A stretch of DNA of 64,000 nt from Hordeum vulgare subsp. vulgare (GCF_904849725.1 NC_058519.1:577571169-577635168); one strand, 5' to 3'. Positions 22,036-33,308 are shown, counted from the stretch's first letter. The notes: generated by a model not told the origin, from the sequence alone. Numbers and translations: made by a program.

Positions 22036-22155
22036 GGATGCGATCATACCAGCACTAAAGCACCGGATCCCATCAGAACTCCGAAGTTAAGCGTGCTTGG
22101 ACGAGAGTAGTACTAGGATGGGTGACCTCCTGGGAAGTCCTCGTGTTGCATTCCC
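22036..22155 (+). rRNA. 5S rRNA: 5S rRNA, copy 44
   Basis: Variant G66A, between box A and IE. Full 120 bp, unlike its neighbours. Confidence 0.95.
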
Positions 22156-22345
22156 CTTTTTAAATATATTTTTGCGCCACGTGACAAGGATGACGCGGGA
22201 GCGTGATCTATATGACCTCATTTTCTTATTTTTGACGATTACTGTGTGACTTTTCCCACCGCGCTTAACACCCAACGACTAGTAGTAGTAGTAGTAGTAG
22301 GAGGAGGAGGGGCAAGCATAAGGAACAAATAGATAGTTGCATGTC

Positions 22346-22464
22346 GAATGCGATCATACTAGCACTAAAGCACCGGATCCATCAGAACTCCGAAGTTAAG
22401 CGTGCTTGGGCGAGAGTAGTACTAGGATGGGTGACCTCCTAGGAAGTCCTCGTGTTGCATTCCC
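22346..22464 (+). rRNA. 5S rRNA: 5S rRNA, copy 45 (119 bp)
   Basis: Minus-C subfamily, with G2A, C15T and G97A. Confidence 0.93.
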
Positions 22465-22645
22465 CTTTTTAAATATATTTTGGCGCCACGTGACAAGGAT
22501 GACGCGGGAGCGTGATCTATATGACCTCATTTTCTTATTTTTGACGATTACTGTGTGACTTTTCCCACCGCGCTTGACACCCAACGACTAGTAGTAGTAG
22601 TAGTAGTAGGGGCAAGCATAAGGAACAAATAGATAGTTGCATGTC

Positions 22646-22764
22646 GAATGCGATCATACCAGCACTAAAGCACCGGATCCATCAGAACTCCGAAGTTAAG
22701 CGTGCTTGGGCGAGAGTAGTACTAGGATGGGTGACCTCCTGGGAAGTCCTCGTGTTGCATTCCC
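22646..22764 (+). rRNA. 5S rRNA: 5S rRNA, copy 46 (119 bp)
   Basis: Minus-C subfamily, with G2A. The spacer palindrome is CACATG. Confidence 0.93.
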
Positions 22765-22954
22765 CTTTTTAAATATATTTTGGCGCCACATGACAAGGAT
22801 GACGCGGGAGCGTGATCTATATGACCTCATTTTCTTATTTTTGACGATTACTGTGTGACTTTTCCCACCGCGCTTGACACCCAACGACTAGTAGTAGTAG
22901 TAGTAGTAGTAGTAGTAGGGGCAAGCATAAGGAACAAATAGATAGTTGCATGTC

Positions 22955-23074
22955 GGATGCGATCATACCAGCACTAAAGCACCGGATCCCATCAGAACTC
23001 CGAAGTTAAGCGTGCTTGGGCGAGAGTAGTACTAGGATGGGTGACCTCCTGGGAAGTCCTCGTGGTGCATTCCC
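22955..23074 (+). rRNA. 5S rRNA: 5S rRNA, copy 47
   Basis: Variant T111G. Confidence 0.95.
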
Positions 23075-23294
23075 CTTTTTAAATATATTTTTGCGCCACG
23101 TGACAAGGATGACGCGGGACCGTGATCTATATGACCTCATTTTCTTATTTTTGACAATTACTGTGTGACTTTTCCCACCGCGCTTGACACCCAACGACTA
23201 GTAGTAGTAGTACTAGTAGTACTAGTAGTAGTAGTAGTACTAGTAGTAGTAGTAGTAGGGGCAAGCATAAGGAACAAATAGATAGTTGCATGTC

Positions 23295-23414
23295 GGATGC
23301 GATTATACCAGCACTAAAGCATCGGATCCCATCAGAACTTCGAAGTTAAGCGTGCTTGGGCGAGAGTAGTACTAGGATGGGTGACCTCCTGGGAAGTCCT
23401 CGTGTTGCATTCCC
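23295..23414 (+). rRNA. 5S rRNA: 5S rRNA, copy 48
   Basis: Variants C10T, C28T and C46T. The TAG run upstream (23198-23257) is interrupted by several TAC triplets. Confidence 0.94.
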
Positions 23415-23604
23415 CTTTTTAAATATATTTTTGCGCCACGTGACAAGGATGACGCGGGAGCGTGATCTATATGACCTCATTTTCTTAATTTTGACGATTA
23501 CTGTGTGACTTTTCCCACCGCGCTTGACACCCAACGACTAGTAGTAGTAGTAGTAGTAGTAGTAGTAGGGGCAAGCATAAGGAACAAATAGATAGTTGCA
23601 TGTC

Positions 23605-23724
23605 GGATGCGATCATACCAGCACTAAAGCACCGGATCCCATCAGAACTCCGAAGTTAAGCGTGCTTGGGCGAGAGTAGTACTAGGATGGGTGACCTCCT
23701 GGGAAGTCCTCGTGTTGCATTCCC
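23605..23724 (+). rRNA. 5S rRNA: 5S rRNA, copy 49
   Basis: Consensus gene. Its spacer is shortened: the stretch ending in CCCAACGAC and most of the TAG run are missing near 23818. Confidence 0.97.
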
Positions 23725-23864
23725 CTTTTTAAATATATTTTTGCGCCACGTGACAACGATGACGCGGGACCGTGATCTATATGACCTCATTTTCTTATTT
23801 TTGACGATTACAGTGTGATTACTAGTAGGGGCAAGCATAAGGAACAAATAGATTGTTGCATGTC

Positions 23865-23984
23865 GGATGCGATCATACCAGCACTAAAGCACCGGATCCC
23901 ATCAGAACTCCGAAGTTAAGCGTGCTTGGGCGAGAGTAGTACTAGGATGGGTGACCTCTTGGGAAGTCCTCGTGTTGCATTCCC
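23865..23984 (+). rRNA. 5S rRNA: 5S rRNA, copy 50
   Basis: Variant C95T; first T run is T4. Confidence 0.95.
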
Positions 23985-24165
23985 CTTTTCAAATATATTT
24001 TTGCGCCACGTGACAAGGATGACGCGGGAGCGTGATCTATATGACCTCATTTTCTTATTTTTGACGATTACTGTGTGACTTTTCCCACCGCGCTTGACAC
24101 CCAACGACTAGTAGTAGTAGTAGTAGTAGGGGCAAGCATAAGGAACAAATAGATAGTTGCATGTC

Positions 24166-24285
24166 GGATGCGATCATACCAGCACTAAAGCACCGGATCC
24201 CATCAGAACTCCGAAGTTAAGCGTGCTTGGGCGAGAGTAGTACTAGGATGGGTGACCTCCTGGGAAGTCCTCGTGTTGCATTCCC
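24166..24285 (+). rRNA. 5S rRNA: 5S rRNA, copy 51
   Basis: Consensus gene. Confidence 0.97.
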
Positions 24286-24472
24286 CTTTTTAAATATATT
24301 TTTGCGCCACGTGACAAGGATGACGCGGGACCGTGATCTATATGACCTCATTTTCTTATTTTTGACGATTACTGTGTGACTTTTCCCACCGCGCTTGACA
24401 CCCAACGACTAGTAGTAGTAGTAGTAGTAGTAGTAGGGGCAAGCATAAGGAACAAATAGATAGTTGCATGTC

Positions 24473-24592
24473 GGATGCGATCATACCAGCACTAAAGCAC
24501 TGGATCCCATCAGAACTCCGAAGTTAAGCGTGCTTGGGTGAGAGTAGTACTAGGATGGGTGACCTCCTGGGAAGTCCTTGTGTTGCATTCCC
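24473..24592 (+). rRNA. 5S rRNA: 5S rRNA, copy 52
   Basis: Variants C29T, C67T and C107T, the set of copy 26. Confidence 0.94.
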
Positions 24593-24716
24593 CTTTTTAA
24601 ATATATTTTTGCGCCACGTGACAAGGATGACGCGGGAGCGTGATCTATATGACCTCATTTTCTTATTTTTGACGATTACTGTGTGACTTTTCCCACCGCG
24701 CTTGACACCCAACGAC

Positions 24717-24757
<41 letters not shown>

Positions 24758-24809
24758 CTGGTAGTACTAGTAGGGGCAAGCATAAGGAACAAATAGATTG
24801 TTGCATGTC

Positions 24810-24929
24810 GGATGCGATCATACCAGCACTAAAGCACCGGATCCCATCAGAACTCCGAAGTTAAGCTTGCTTGGGCGAGAGTAGTACTAGGATGGGTGAC
24901 CTCCTGGGAAGTCCTCGTGTTGCATTCCC
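24810..24929 (+). rRNA. 5S rRNA: 5S rRNA, copy 53
   Basis: Variant G58T in box A. Confidence 0.95.
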
Positions 24930-25107
24930 CTTTTTAAATATATTTTTGCGCCACGTGACAAGGATGACGCGGGAGCGTGATCTATATGACCTCATTTTCT
25001 TATTTTTGACGATTACTGTGTGACTTTTCCCACCGCGCTTGACACCCAACGACTAGTAGTAGTAGTAGTAGGGGCAAGCATAAGGAACAAATAGATAGTT
25101 GCATGTC

Positions 25108-25227
25108 GGATGCGATCATACCAGCACTAAAGCACCGGATCCCATCAGAACTCCGAAGTTAAGCGTGCTTGGGCGAGAGTAGTACTAGCATGGGTGACCT
25201 CCTGGGAAGTCCTCGTGTTGCATTCCC
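25108..25227 (+). rRNA. 5S rRNA: 5S rRNA, copy 54
   Basis: Variant G82C in box C. Confidence 0.95.
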
Positions 25228-25410
25228 CTTTTTAAATATATTTTTGCGCCACGTGACAAGGATGACGCGGGAGCGTGATCTATATGACCTCATTTTCTTA
25301 TTTTTGACGATTACTGTGTGACTTTTCCCACCGCGCTTGACACCCAACGACTAGTAGTAGTAGTAGTAGTAGTAGGGGCAAGCATAAGTACAAATAGATA
25401 GTTGCATGTC

Positions 25411-25530
25411 GGATGCGATCATACCAGCACTAAAGCACTGGATCCCATCAGAACTCCGAAGTTAAGCGTGCTTGGGCGAGAGTAGTACTAGGATGGGTGA
25501 CCTCCTGGGAAGTCCTCGTGGTGCATTCCC
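25411..25530 (+). rRNA. 5S rRNA: 5S rRNA, copy 55
   Basis: Variants C29T and T111G. Confidence 0.95.
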
Positions 25531-25711
25531 CTTTTTAAATATATTTTTGCGCCACGTGACAAGGATGACGCGGGAGCGTGATCTATATGACCTCATTTTC
25601 TTATTTTTGACGATTACTGTGTGACTTTTCCCACCGTGCTTGACACCCAACGACTAGTAGTAGTAGTAGTAGTAGGGGGAAGCATAAGGAACAAATAGAT
25701 AGTTGCATGTC

Positions 25712-25830
25712 GAATGCGATCATACTAGCACTAAAGCACCGGATCCATCAGAACTCCGAAGTTAAGCGTGCTTGGGCGAGAGTAGTACTAGGATGGGTGA
25801 CCTCCTGGGAAGTCCTCGTGTTGCATTTCC
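25712..25830 (+). rRNA. 5S rRNA: 5S rRNA, copy 56 (119 bp)
   Basis: Isolated member of the minus-C subfamily, with G2A, C15T and C118T, about 3 kb from the others. Confidence 0.93.
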
Positions 25831-26014
25831 CTTTTTAAATATATTTTGGCGCCACGTGACAAGGATGACGCGGGAGCGTGATCTATATGACCTCATTTTC
25901 TTATTTTTGACGATTACTGTGTGACTTTTCCCACCGCGCTTGACACCCAACGACTAGTAGTAGTAGTAGTAGTAGTAGGGGCAAGCATAAGGAACAAATA
26001 GATAGTTGCATGTC

Positions 26015-26134
26015 GGATGCGATCATACCAGCACTAAAGCACGGGATCCCATCAGAACTCCGAAGTTAAGCGTGCTTGGGCGAGAGTAGTACTAGGATGG
26101 GTGACCTCCTGGGAAGTCCTCGTGGTGCATTCCC
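26015..26134 (+). rRNA. 5S rRNA: 5S rRNA, copy 57
   Basis: Variants C29G and T111G. Confidence 0.95.
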
Positions 26135-26258
26135 CTTTTTAAATATATTTTTGCGCCACGTGACAAGGATGACGCGGGACCGTGATCTATATGACCTCAT
26201 TTTCTTATTTTTGACGATTAGTGTGTGACTTTTCCCACCGCGCTTGACACCCAACGAC

Positions 26259-26333
<75 letters not shown>
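26259..26333 (+). repeat. (TAG)25 microsatellite
   Basis: Expanded pure TAG run between copies 57 and 58. Confidence 0.95.
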
Positions 26334-26369
26334 GGGCAAGCATAAGGAACAAATAGATAGTTGCATGTC

Positions 26370-26489
26370 GGATGCGATCATACCAGCACTAAAGCACCGG
26401 ATCCCATCAGAACTCCGAAGTTAAGCGTGCTTGGGCGAGAGTAGTACTAGGATGGGTGACCTCCTGGGAAGTCCTCGTGTTGCATTCCC
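26370..26489 (+). rRNA. 5S rRNA: 5S rRNA, copy 58
   Basis: Consensus gene. Confidence 0.97.
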
Positions 26490-26670
26490 CTTTTTAAATA
26501 TATTTTTGCGCCACGTGACAAGGATGACGCGGGAGCGTGATCTATATGACCTCATTTTCTTATTTTTGACGATTACTGTGTGACTTTTCCCACCGCGCTT
26601 GACACCCAACGACTAGTAGTAGTAGTAGTAGTAGGGGCAAGCATAAGGAACAAATAGATAGTTGCATGTC

Positions 26671-26790
26671 GGATGCGATCATACCAGCACTAAAGCACTG
26701 GATCCCATCAGAACTCCGAAGTTAAGCGTGCTTGGGTGAGAGTAGTACTAGGATGGGTGACCTCCTGGGAAGTCCTTGTGTTGCATTTCC
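26671..26790 (+). rRNA. 5S rRNA: 5S rRNA, copy 59
   Basis: Variants C29T, C67T, C107T and C118T. Confidence 0.94.
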
Positions 26791-26926
26791 CTTTTTAAAT
26801 ATATTTTTGCGCCACGTGACAAGGATGACGCGGGAGCGTGATCTATATGACCTCATTTTCTTATTTTTGACGATTACTGTGTGACTTTTCCCACCGCGCT
26901 TGACACCCAACGACTAGTAGTAGTAC

Positions 26927-26965
<39 letters not shown>

Positions 26966-27001
26966 GGGCAAGCATAAGGAACAAATAGATAGTTGCATGT
27001 C

Positions 27002-27121
27002 GGATGCGATCATACCAGCACTAAAGCACTGGATCCCATCAGAACTCCGAAGTTAAGCGTGCTTGGGCGAGAGTAGTACTAAGATGGGTGACCTCCTGGG
27101 AAGTCCTTGTGTTGCATTCCC
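27002..27121 (+). rRNA. 5S rRNA: 5S rRNA, copy 60
   Basis: Variants C29T, G81A (box C) and C107T. Confidence 0.94.
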
Positions 27122-27245
27122 CTTTTTAAATATATTTTTGCGCCACGTGACAAGGATGACGCGGGAGCGTGATCTATATGACCTCATTTTCTTATTTTTG
27201 ACGATTACTGTGTGACTTTTCCCACCGCGCTTGACACCCAACGAC

Positions 27246-27287
<42 letters not shown>

Positions 27288-27323
27288 GGGCAAGCATAAG
27301 GAACAAATAGATAGTTGCATGTC

Positions 27324-27443
27324 GGATGCGATCATACCAGCACTAAAGCACCGGATCCCATCAGAACTCCGAAGTTAAGCGTGCTTGGGCGAGAGTAGTA
27401 CTAGGATGGGTGACCTCCTCGGAAGTCCTCGTGTTGCATTCCC
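27324..27443 (+). rRNA. 5S rRNA: 5S rRNA, copy 61
   Basis: Variant G97C. Confidence 0.95.
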
Positions 27444-27567
27444 CTTTTTAAATATATTTTTGCGCCACGTGACGAGGATGACGCGGGACCGTGATCTATA
27501 TGACCTCATTTTCTTATTTTTGACGATTACAGTGTGACTTTTCCCACCGCGCTTGACACCCAACGAC

Positions 27568-27621
<54 letters not shown>
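27568..27621 (+). repeat. (TAG)18 microsatellite
   Basis: Run just upstream of the internally deleted copy 62. Confidence 0.95.
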
Positions 27622-27657
27622 GGGCAAGCATAAGGAACAAATAGATAGTTGCATGTC

Positions 27658-27744
27658 GGATGCGATTATACCAGCACTAAAGCACCGAATCCCATCAGAA
27701 CTCCGAAGTGGTGACCTCCTGGGAAGTCCTCGTGTTGCATTCCC
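27658..27744 (+). pseudogene. 5S rRNA: 5S rRNA pseudogene, copy 62, internal deletion
   Basis: Only 87 bp remain. Consensus positions 53-85 are missing (CGAAGT joins GGTGACC), which removes nearly all of box A, the IE and the start of box C. Also C10T and G31A. It cannot use the normal internal promoter. Confidence 0.95.
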
Positions 27745-27931
27745 CTTTTTAAATATATTTTTGCGCCACGTGGCAAGGATGACGCGGGAGCGTGATCTAT
27801 ATGACCTCATTTTCTTATTTTTGACGATTACTGTGTGACTTTTCCCACCGCGCTTGACACCCAACGACTAGTAGTAGTAGTAGTAGTAGTAGTAGGGGCA
27901 AGCATAAGGAACAAATAGATAGTTGCATGTC

Positions 27932-28050
27932 GGATGCGATCATCCCACACTAAAGCACCGGGTCCCATCAGAACTCCGAAGTTAAGCGTGCTTTGGCGAG
28001 AGTAGTACTAGGATGGGTGACCTCCTGGGAAGTCCTCGTGTTGCATTCCC
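27932..28050 (+). rRNA. 5S rRNA: 5S rRNA, copy 63 (119 bp)
   Basis: ATACCAGCAC is changed to ATCCCACAC (one base lost); also A32G and G64T. Confidence 0.9.
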
Positions 28051-28179
28051 CTTTTTAAATATATTTTTGCGCCACGTGACAAGGATGACGCGGGACCGTG
28101 ATCTATATGACCTCATTTTCTTATTTTTGACGATTACAGTGTGAATTTTCCCACCGCGCTTGACACCCAACGACTAGTA

Positions 28180-28218
<39 letters not shown>

Positions 28219-28270
28219 CTGGTAGTACTAGTAGGGGCAAGCATAAGGAACAAATAGATTGTTGCATGTC

Positions 28271-28390
28271 GGATGCGATCATACCAGCACTAAAGCACCG
28301 GATCCCATCAGAACTCCGAAGTTAAGCGTGCTTGGGCGAGAGTAGTACTAGGATGGGTGACCTCCTCGGAAGTCCTCGTGTTGCATTCCC
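28271..28390 (+). rRNA. 5S rRNA: 5S rRNA, copy 64
   Basis: Variant G97C. Confidence 0.95.
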
Positions 28391-28568
28391 CTTTTTAAAT
28401 ATATTTTTGCGCCACGTGACAAGGATGACGCGGGAGCGTGATCTATATGACCTCATTTTTTTATTTTTGACGATTACTGTGTGACTTTTCCCACCGCGCT
28501 TGACACCCAACGACTAGTAGTAGTAGTAGTAGGGGCAAGCATAAGGAACAAATAGATAGTTGCATGTC

Positions 28569-28688
28569 GGATGCGATCATACCAGCACTGAAGCACCGGA
28601 TCCCATCAGAACTCCGAAGTTAAGCGTGCTTGGGCGAGAGTAGTACTAGGATGGGTGACCTCCTGGGAAGTCCTCGTGTTGCATTCCC
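28569..28688 (+). rRNA. 5S rRNA: 5S rRNA, copy 65
   Basis: Variant A22G. Confidence 0.96.
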
Positions 28689-28869
28689 CTTTTTAAATAT
28701 ATTTTTGCGCCACGTGACAAGGATGACGCGGGACCGTGATCTATATGACCTCATTTTCTTATTTTTGACGATTACTGTGTGACTTTTCCCACCGCGCTTG
28801 ACACCCAACGACTAGTAGTAGTACTAGTAGTAGGGGCAAGCATAAGGAACAAATAGATAGTTGCATGTC

Positions 28870-28989
28870 GGATGCGATCATACCAGCACTAAAGCACCGG
28901 ATCCCATCAGAACTCCGAAGTTAAGCGTGCTTGGGCGAGAGTAGTACTAGGATGGGTGACCTCCTGGGAAGTCCTCGTGTTGCATTCCC
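28870..28989 (+). rRNA. 5S rRNA: 5S rRNA, copy 66
   Basis: Consensus gene, followed by T6. Confidence 0.97.
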
Positions 28990-29113
28990 TTTTTTAAATA
29001 TATTTTTGCGCCACGTGACAAGGATGACGCGGGACCGTGATCTATATGACCTCATTTTCTTATTTTTGACGATTACTGTGTGACTTTTCCCACCGCGCTT
29101 GACACCCAACGAC

Positions 29114-29152
<39 letters not shown>

Positions 29153-29188
29153 GGGCAAGCATAAGGAACAAATAGATAGTTGCATGTC

Positions 29189-29308
29189 GGATGCGATCAT
29201 ACCAGCACTAAAGCACCGGATCCCATCAGAACTCCGAAGTTAAGCGTGCTTGGGCGAGAGAAGTACTAGGATGGGTGACCTCCTGGGAAGTCCTCGTGTT
29301 GCATTCCC
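29189..29308 (+). rRNA. 5S rRNA: 5S rRNA, copy 67
   Basis: Variant T73A. Confidence 0.95.
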
Positions 29309-29492
29309 CTTTTTAAATATATTTTTGCGCCACGTGACAAGGATGACGCGGGAGCGTGATCTATATGACCTCATTTTCTTATTTTTGACGATTACTGTGT
29401 GACTTTTCCCACCGCGCTTGACACCCAACGACTAGTAGTAGTAGTAGTAGTAGTAGGGGCAAGCATAAGGAACAAATAGATAGTAGCATGTC

Positions 29493-29612
29493 GGATGCGA
29501 TCATACCAGCACTAAAGCACCGGATCCCATCAGAACTACGAAGTTAAGCGTGCTTGGGCGAGAGTAGTACTAGGATGGGTGACCACCTGGGAAGTCCTTG
29601 TGTTGCATTCCC
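29493..29612 (+). rRNA. 5S rRNA: 5S rRNA, copy 68
   Basis: Variants C46A, T93A (box C) and C107T. Confidence 0.94.
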
Positions 29613-29736
29613 CTTTTTAAATATATTTTTGCGCCACGTGACAAGGATGACGCGGGAGCGTGATCTATATGACCTCATTTTCTTATTTTTGACGATTACT
29701 GTGTGACTTTTCCCACCGCGCTTGACACCCAACGAC

Positions 29737-29772
<36 letters not shown>

Positions 29773-29808
29773 GGGCAAGCATAAGGAACAAATAGATAGT
29801 TGCATGTC

Positions 29809-29928
29809 GGATGCGATCATACCAGCACTAAAGCACCGGATCCCATCAGAACTCCGAAGTTAAGCGTGCTTGGGCGAGAGTAGTACTAGGATGGGTGACC
29901 TCCTGGGAAGTCCTCGTGTTGCATTCCC
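29809..29928 (+). rRNA. 5S rRNA: 5S rRNA, copy 69
   Basis: Consensus gene followed by T6; duplicate of copy 66. Confidence 0.97.
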
Positions 29929-30052
29929 TTTTTTAAATATATTTTTGCGCCACGTGACAAGGATGACGCGGGACCGTGATCTATATGACCTCATTTTCTT
30001 ATTTTTGACGATTACTGTGTGACTTTTCCCACCGCGCTTGACACCCAACGAC

Positions 30053-30085
<33 letters not shown>

Positions 30086-30121
30086 GGGCAAGCATAAGGA
30101 ACAAATAGATAGTTGCATGTC

Positions 30122-30241
30122 GGATGCGATCATACCAGCACTAAAGCACCGAATCCCATCAGAACTCCGAAGTTAAGCGTGCTTGGGCGAGAGAAGTACT
30201 AGGATGGGTGACCTCCTGGGAAGTCCTCGTGTTGCATTCCC
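30122..30241 (+). rRNA. 5S rRNA: 5S rRNA, copy 70
   Basis: Variants G31A and T73A; duplicate of copy 67. Confidence 0.95.
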
Positions 30242-30425
30242 CTTTTTAAATATATTTTTGCGCCACGTGACAAGGATGACGCGGGAGCGTGATCTATATG
30301 ACCTCATTTTCTTATTTTTGACGATTACTGTGTGACTTTTCCCACCGCGCTTGACACCCAACGACTAGTAGTAGTAGTAGTAGTAGTAGGGGCAAGCATA
30401 AGGAACAAATAGATAGTAGCATGTC

Positions 30426-30545
30426 GGATGCGATCATACCAGCACTAAAGCACCGGATCCCATCAGAACTACGAAGTTAAGCGTGCTTGGGCGAGAGTAG
30501 TACTAGGATGGGTGACCACCTGGGAAGTCCTTGTGTTGCATTCCC
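30426..30545 (+). rRNA. 5S rRNA: 5S rRNA, copy 71
   Basis: Variants C46A, T93A and C107T; duplicate of copy 68. Confidence 0.94.
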
Positions 30546-30726
30546 CTTTTTAAATATATTTTTGCGCCACGTGACAAGGATGACGCGGGAGCGTGATCTA
30601 TATGACCTCATTTTCTTATTTTTGACGATTACTGTGTGACTTTTCCCACCGCGCTTGACACCCAACGACTAGTAGTAGTAGTAGTAGTAGGGGCAAGCAT
30701 AAGGAACAAATAGATAGTTGCATGTC

Positions 30727-30846
30727 GGATGTGATCATACCAGCACTAAAGCACCGGATCCCATCAGAACTCCGAAGTTAAGCGTGCTTGGGCGAGAGTA
30801 GTACTAGGATGGGTGACCTCCTGGGAAGTCCTCGTGTTGCATTCCC
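30727..30846 (+). rRNA. 5S rRNA: 5S rRNA, copy 72
   Basis: Variant C6T. Confidence 0.96.
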
Positions 30847-31027
30847 CTTTTTAAATATATTTTTGCGCCACGTGACAAGGATGACGCGGGAGCGTGATCT
30901 ATATGACCTCATTTTCTTATTTTTGACGATTACTGTGTGACTTTTCCCACCGCGCTTGACACCCAACGACTAGTAGTAGTAGTAGTAGTAGGGGCAAGCA
31001 TAAGGAACAAATAGATAGTTGCATGTC

Positions 31028-31147
31028 GGATGCGATCATACCAGCACTAAAGCACCGGATCCCATCAGAACTCCGAAGTTAAGCGTGCTTGGGCGAGAGT
31101 AGTACTAGGATGGGTGACCTCCTGGGAAGTCCTCGTGTTGCATTCCC
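31028..31147 (+). rRNA. 5S rRNA: 5S rRNA, copy 73, shortened spacer
   Basis: Consensus gene with its first T5 run, but the spacer jumps from CTTTTTAAAT straight into the TAG run at 31158, losing about 115 bp including CACGTG. The gap to copy 74 is only 69 bp. Confidence 0.97.
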
Positions 31148-31216
31148 CTTTTTAAATAGTAGTAGTAGTAGTAGTAGTAGGGGCAAGCATAAGGAACAAA
31201 TAGATAGTTGCATGTC

Positions 31217-31336
31217 CGATGCGATCATACCAGGACTAAAGCACTGGATCCCATCAGAACTCCGAAGTTAAGCGTGCTTGGGCGAGAGTAGTACTAGGAT
31301 GGGTGACCTCTTGGGAAGTCCTTGTGTTGCATTCCC
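31217..31336 (+). rRNA. 5S rRNA: 5S rRNA, copy 74
   Basis: Variants G1C, C18G, C29T, C95T and C107T; the first base is changed. Confidence 0.92.
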
Positions 31337-31460
31337 CTTTTTAAATATATTTTTGCGCCACGTGACAAGGATGACGCGGGAGCGTGATCTATATGACCTC
31401 ATTTTCTTATTTTTGACGATTACTGTGTGACTTTTCCCACCGCGCTTGACACCCAACGAC

Positions 31461-31499
<39 letters not shown>

Positions 31500-31535
31500 G
31501 GGCAAGCATAAGGAACAAATAGATAGTTGCATGTC

Positions 31536-31655
31536 GGATGCGATCATACCAGCACTAAAGCACCGGATCCCATCAGAACTTCGAAGTTAATCGTGCTTGG
31601 GCGAGAGTAGTACTAGGATGGGTGACCTCGTGGGAAGTCCTCGTGTTGCATTCCC
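31536..31655 (+). rRNA. 5S rRNA: 5S rRNA, copy 75
   Basis: Variants C46T, G56T (box A) and C95G (box C). Confidence 0.94.
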
Positions 31656-31780
31656 CTTTTTAAAAAGTATTTTTGCGCCACGTGACAAGGATGACGCGGG
31701 ACCGTGATCTATATGACCTCGTTTTCTTATTTTTGACGATTACTGTGTGACTTTTCCCACCGCGCTTGACACCCAACGAC

Positions 31781-31816
<36 letters not shown>

Positions 31817-31852
31817 GGGCAAGCATAAGGAACAAATAGATAGTTGCATGTC

Positions 31853-31972
31853 TGATGCGATCATACCAGCACTAAAGCACTGGATCCCATCAGAACTCCG
31901 AAGTTAAGCGTGCTTGGGCGAGAGTAGTACTAGGATGGGTGACCTCCTGGGAAGTCCTTGTGTTGCATTCCC
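31853..31972 (+). rRNA. 5S rRNA: 5S rRNA, copy 76
   Basis: Variants G1T, C29T and C107T. Confidence 0.93.
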
Positions 31973-32096
31973 CTTTTTAAATATATTTTTGTGCCACGTG
32001 ACAAGGATGACGCGGGAGCGTGATCTATATGACCTCATTTTCTTATTTTTGACGATTACTGTGTGACTTTTCCCACCGCGCTTGACACCCAACGAC

Positions 32097-32138
<42 letters not shown>

Positions 32139-32174
32139 GGGCAAGCATAAGGAACAAATAGATAGTTGCATGTG

Positions 32175-32294
32175 GGATGCGATCATACCAGCACTAAAGC
32201 ACCGGATCCCATCAGAACTCCGAAGTTAAGCGTGCTTGGGCGAGAGTAGTACTAGGATGGGTGACCTCCTGGGAAGTCCTCGTGTTGCAATCCC
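32175..32294 (+). rRNA. 5S rRNA: 5S rRNA, copy 77
   Basis: Variants C-1G and T116A. The compound TAG/CAG repeat follows in its spacer. Confidence 0.94.
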
Positions 32295-32418
32295 CTTTTT
32301 AAATATATTTTTGCGCCACGTGACAAGGATGACGCGGGACCGTGATCTATATGACCTCATTTTCTTATTTTTGACGATTACAGTGTGACTTTTCCCACCG
32401 CGCTTGACACCCAACGAC

Positions 32419-32472
<54 letters not shown>

Positions 32473-32527
32473 CAGCAGTAGCAGTAGCAGTAGCAGTAGC
32501 AGTAGCAGGAGCAGGAGCAGTAGCAGT

Positions 32528-32574
<47 letters not shown>

Positions 32575-32664
32575 CAGCAGCAGCAGTAGCAGTAGCAGTA
32601 GCAGTAGCAGTAGCAGTAGCAGTAGCAGTATTAGTAGTATTAGTAGTAGTAGTAGTAGTAGTAG
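32419..32664 (+). repeat. Compound TAG/CAG microsatellite, 82 triplets
   Basis: The run starts and ends as TAG but its centre has become TAG-CAG alternation and then a nearly pure CAG block at about 32529-32588, with a few GAG and TAT interruptions. It is the only spacer with a CAG expansion. Long frames across it on both strands are low-complexity translations of the triplet repeat, not genes. Confidence 0.95.
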
Positions 32665-32700
32665 GGGCAAGCATAAGGAACAAATAGATAGTTGCATGTC

Positions 32701-32820
32701 GGATGCGATCATACCAGCACTAAAGCACCGGATCCCATCAGAACTCCGAAGTTAAGCGTGCTTGGGCGAGAGTAGTACTAGGATGGGTGACCTCCTGGAA
32801 AGTCCTCGTGTTGCATTCCC
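32701..32820 (+). rRNA. 5S rRNA: 5S rRNA, copy 78
   Basis: Variant G99A. Confidence 0.95.
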
Positions 32821-33004
32821 CTTTTTAAATATATTTTTGCGCCACGTGACAAGGATGACGCGGGAGCGTGATCTATATGACCTCATTTTCTTATTTTTGA
32901 CGATTACTGTGTGACTTTTCCCACCGCGCTTGACACCCAACGACTAGTAGTAGTAGTAGTAGTAGTAGGGGCAAGCATAAGGAACAAATAGATAGTTGCA
33001 TGTC

Positions 33005-33124
33005 GGATGCGATCATAACAGCACTAAAGCACCGGATCCCATCAGAACTCCGAAGTTAAGCGTGCTTGGGCGAGAGTAGTACTAGGATGGGTGACCTCCT
33101 GGGAAGTCCTCGTGTTGCATTCCC
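33005..33124 (+). rRNA. 5S rRNA: 5S rRNA, copy 79
   Basis: Variant C14A. First gene of a seven-unit block (copies 79-85) repeated as copies 86-92. Confidence 0.95.
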
Positions 33125-33308
33125 CTTTTTAAATATATTTTTGCGCCACGTGACAAGGATGACGCGGGAGCGTGATCTATATGACCTCATTTTCTTATTT
33201 TTGACGATTACTGTGTGACTTTTCCCACCGCGCTTGACACCCAACGACTAGTAGTAGTAGTAGTAGTAGTAGGGGCAAGCATAAGGAACAAATAGATAGT
33301 TGCATGTC

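Noticed and set aside
32365..32712. Long poly-Leu, poly-Thr/Ala and poly-Val/Ala frames
   Set aside because: Translations of the TAG/CAG triplet repeat in different frames.
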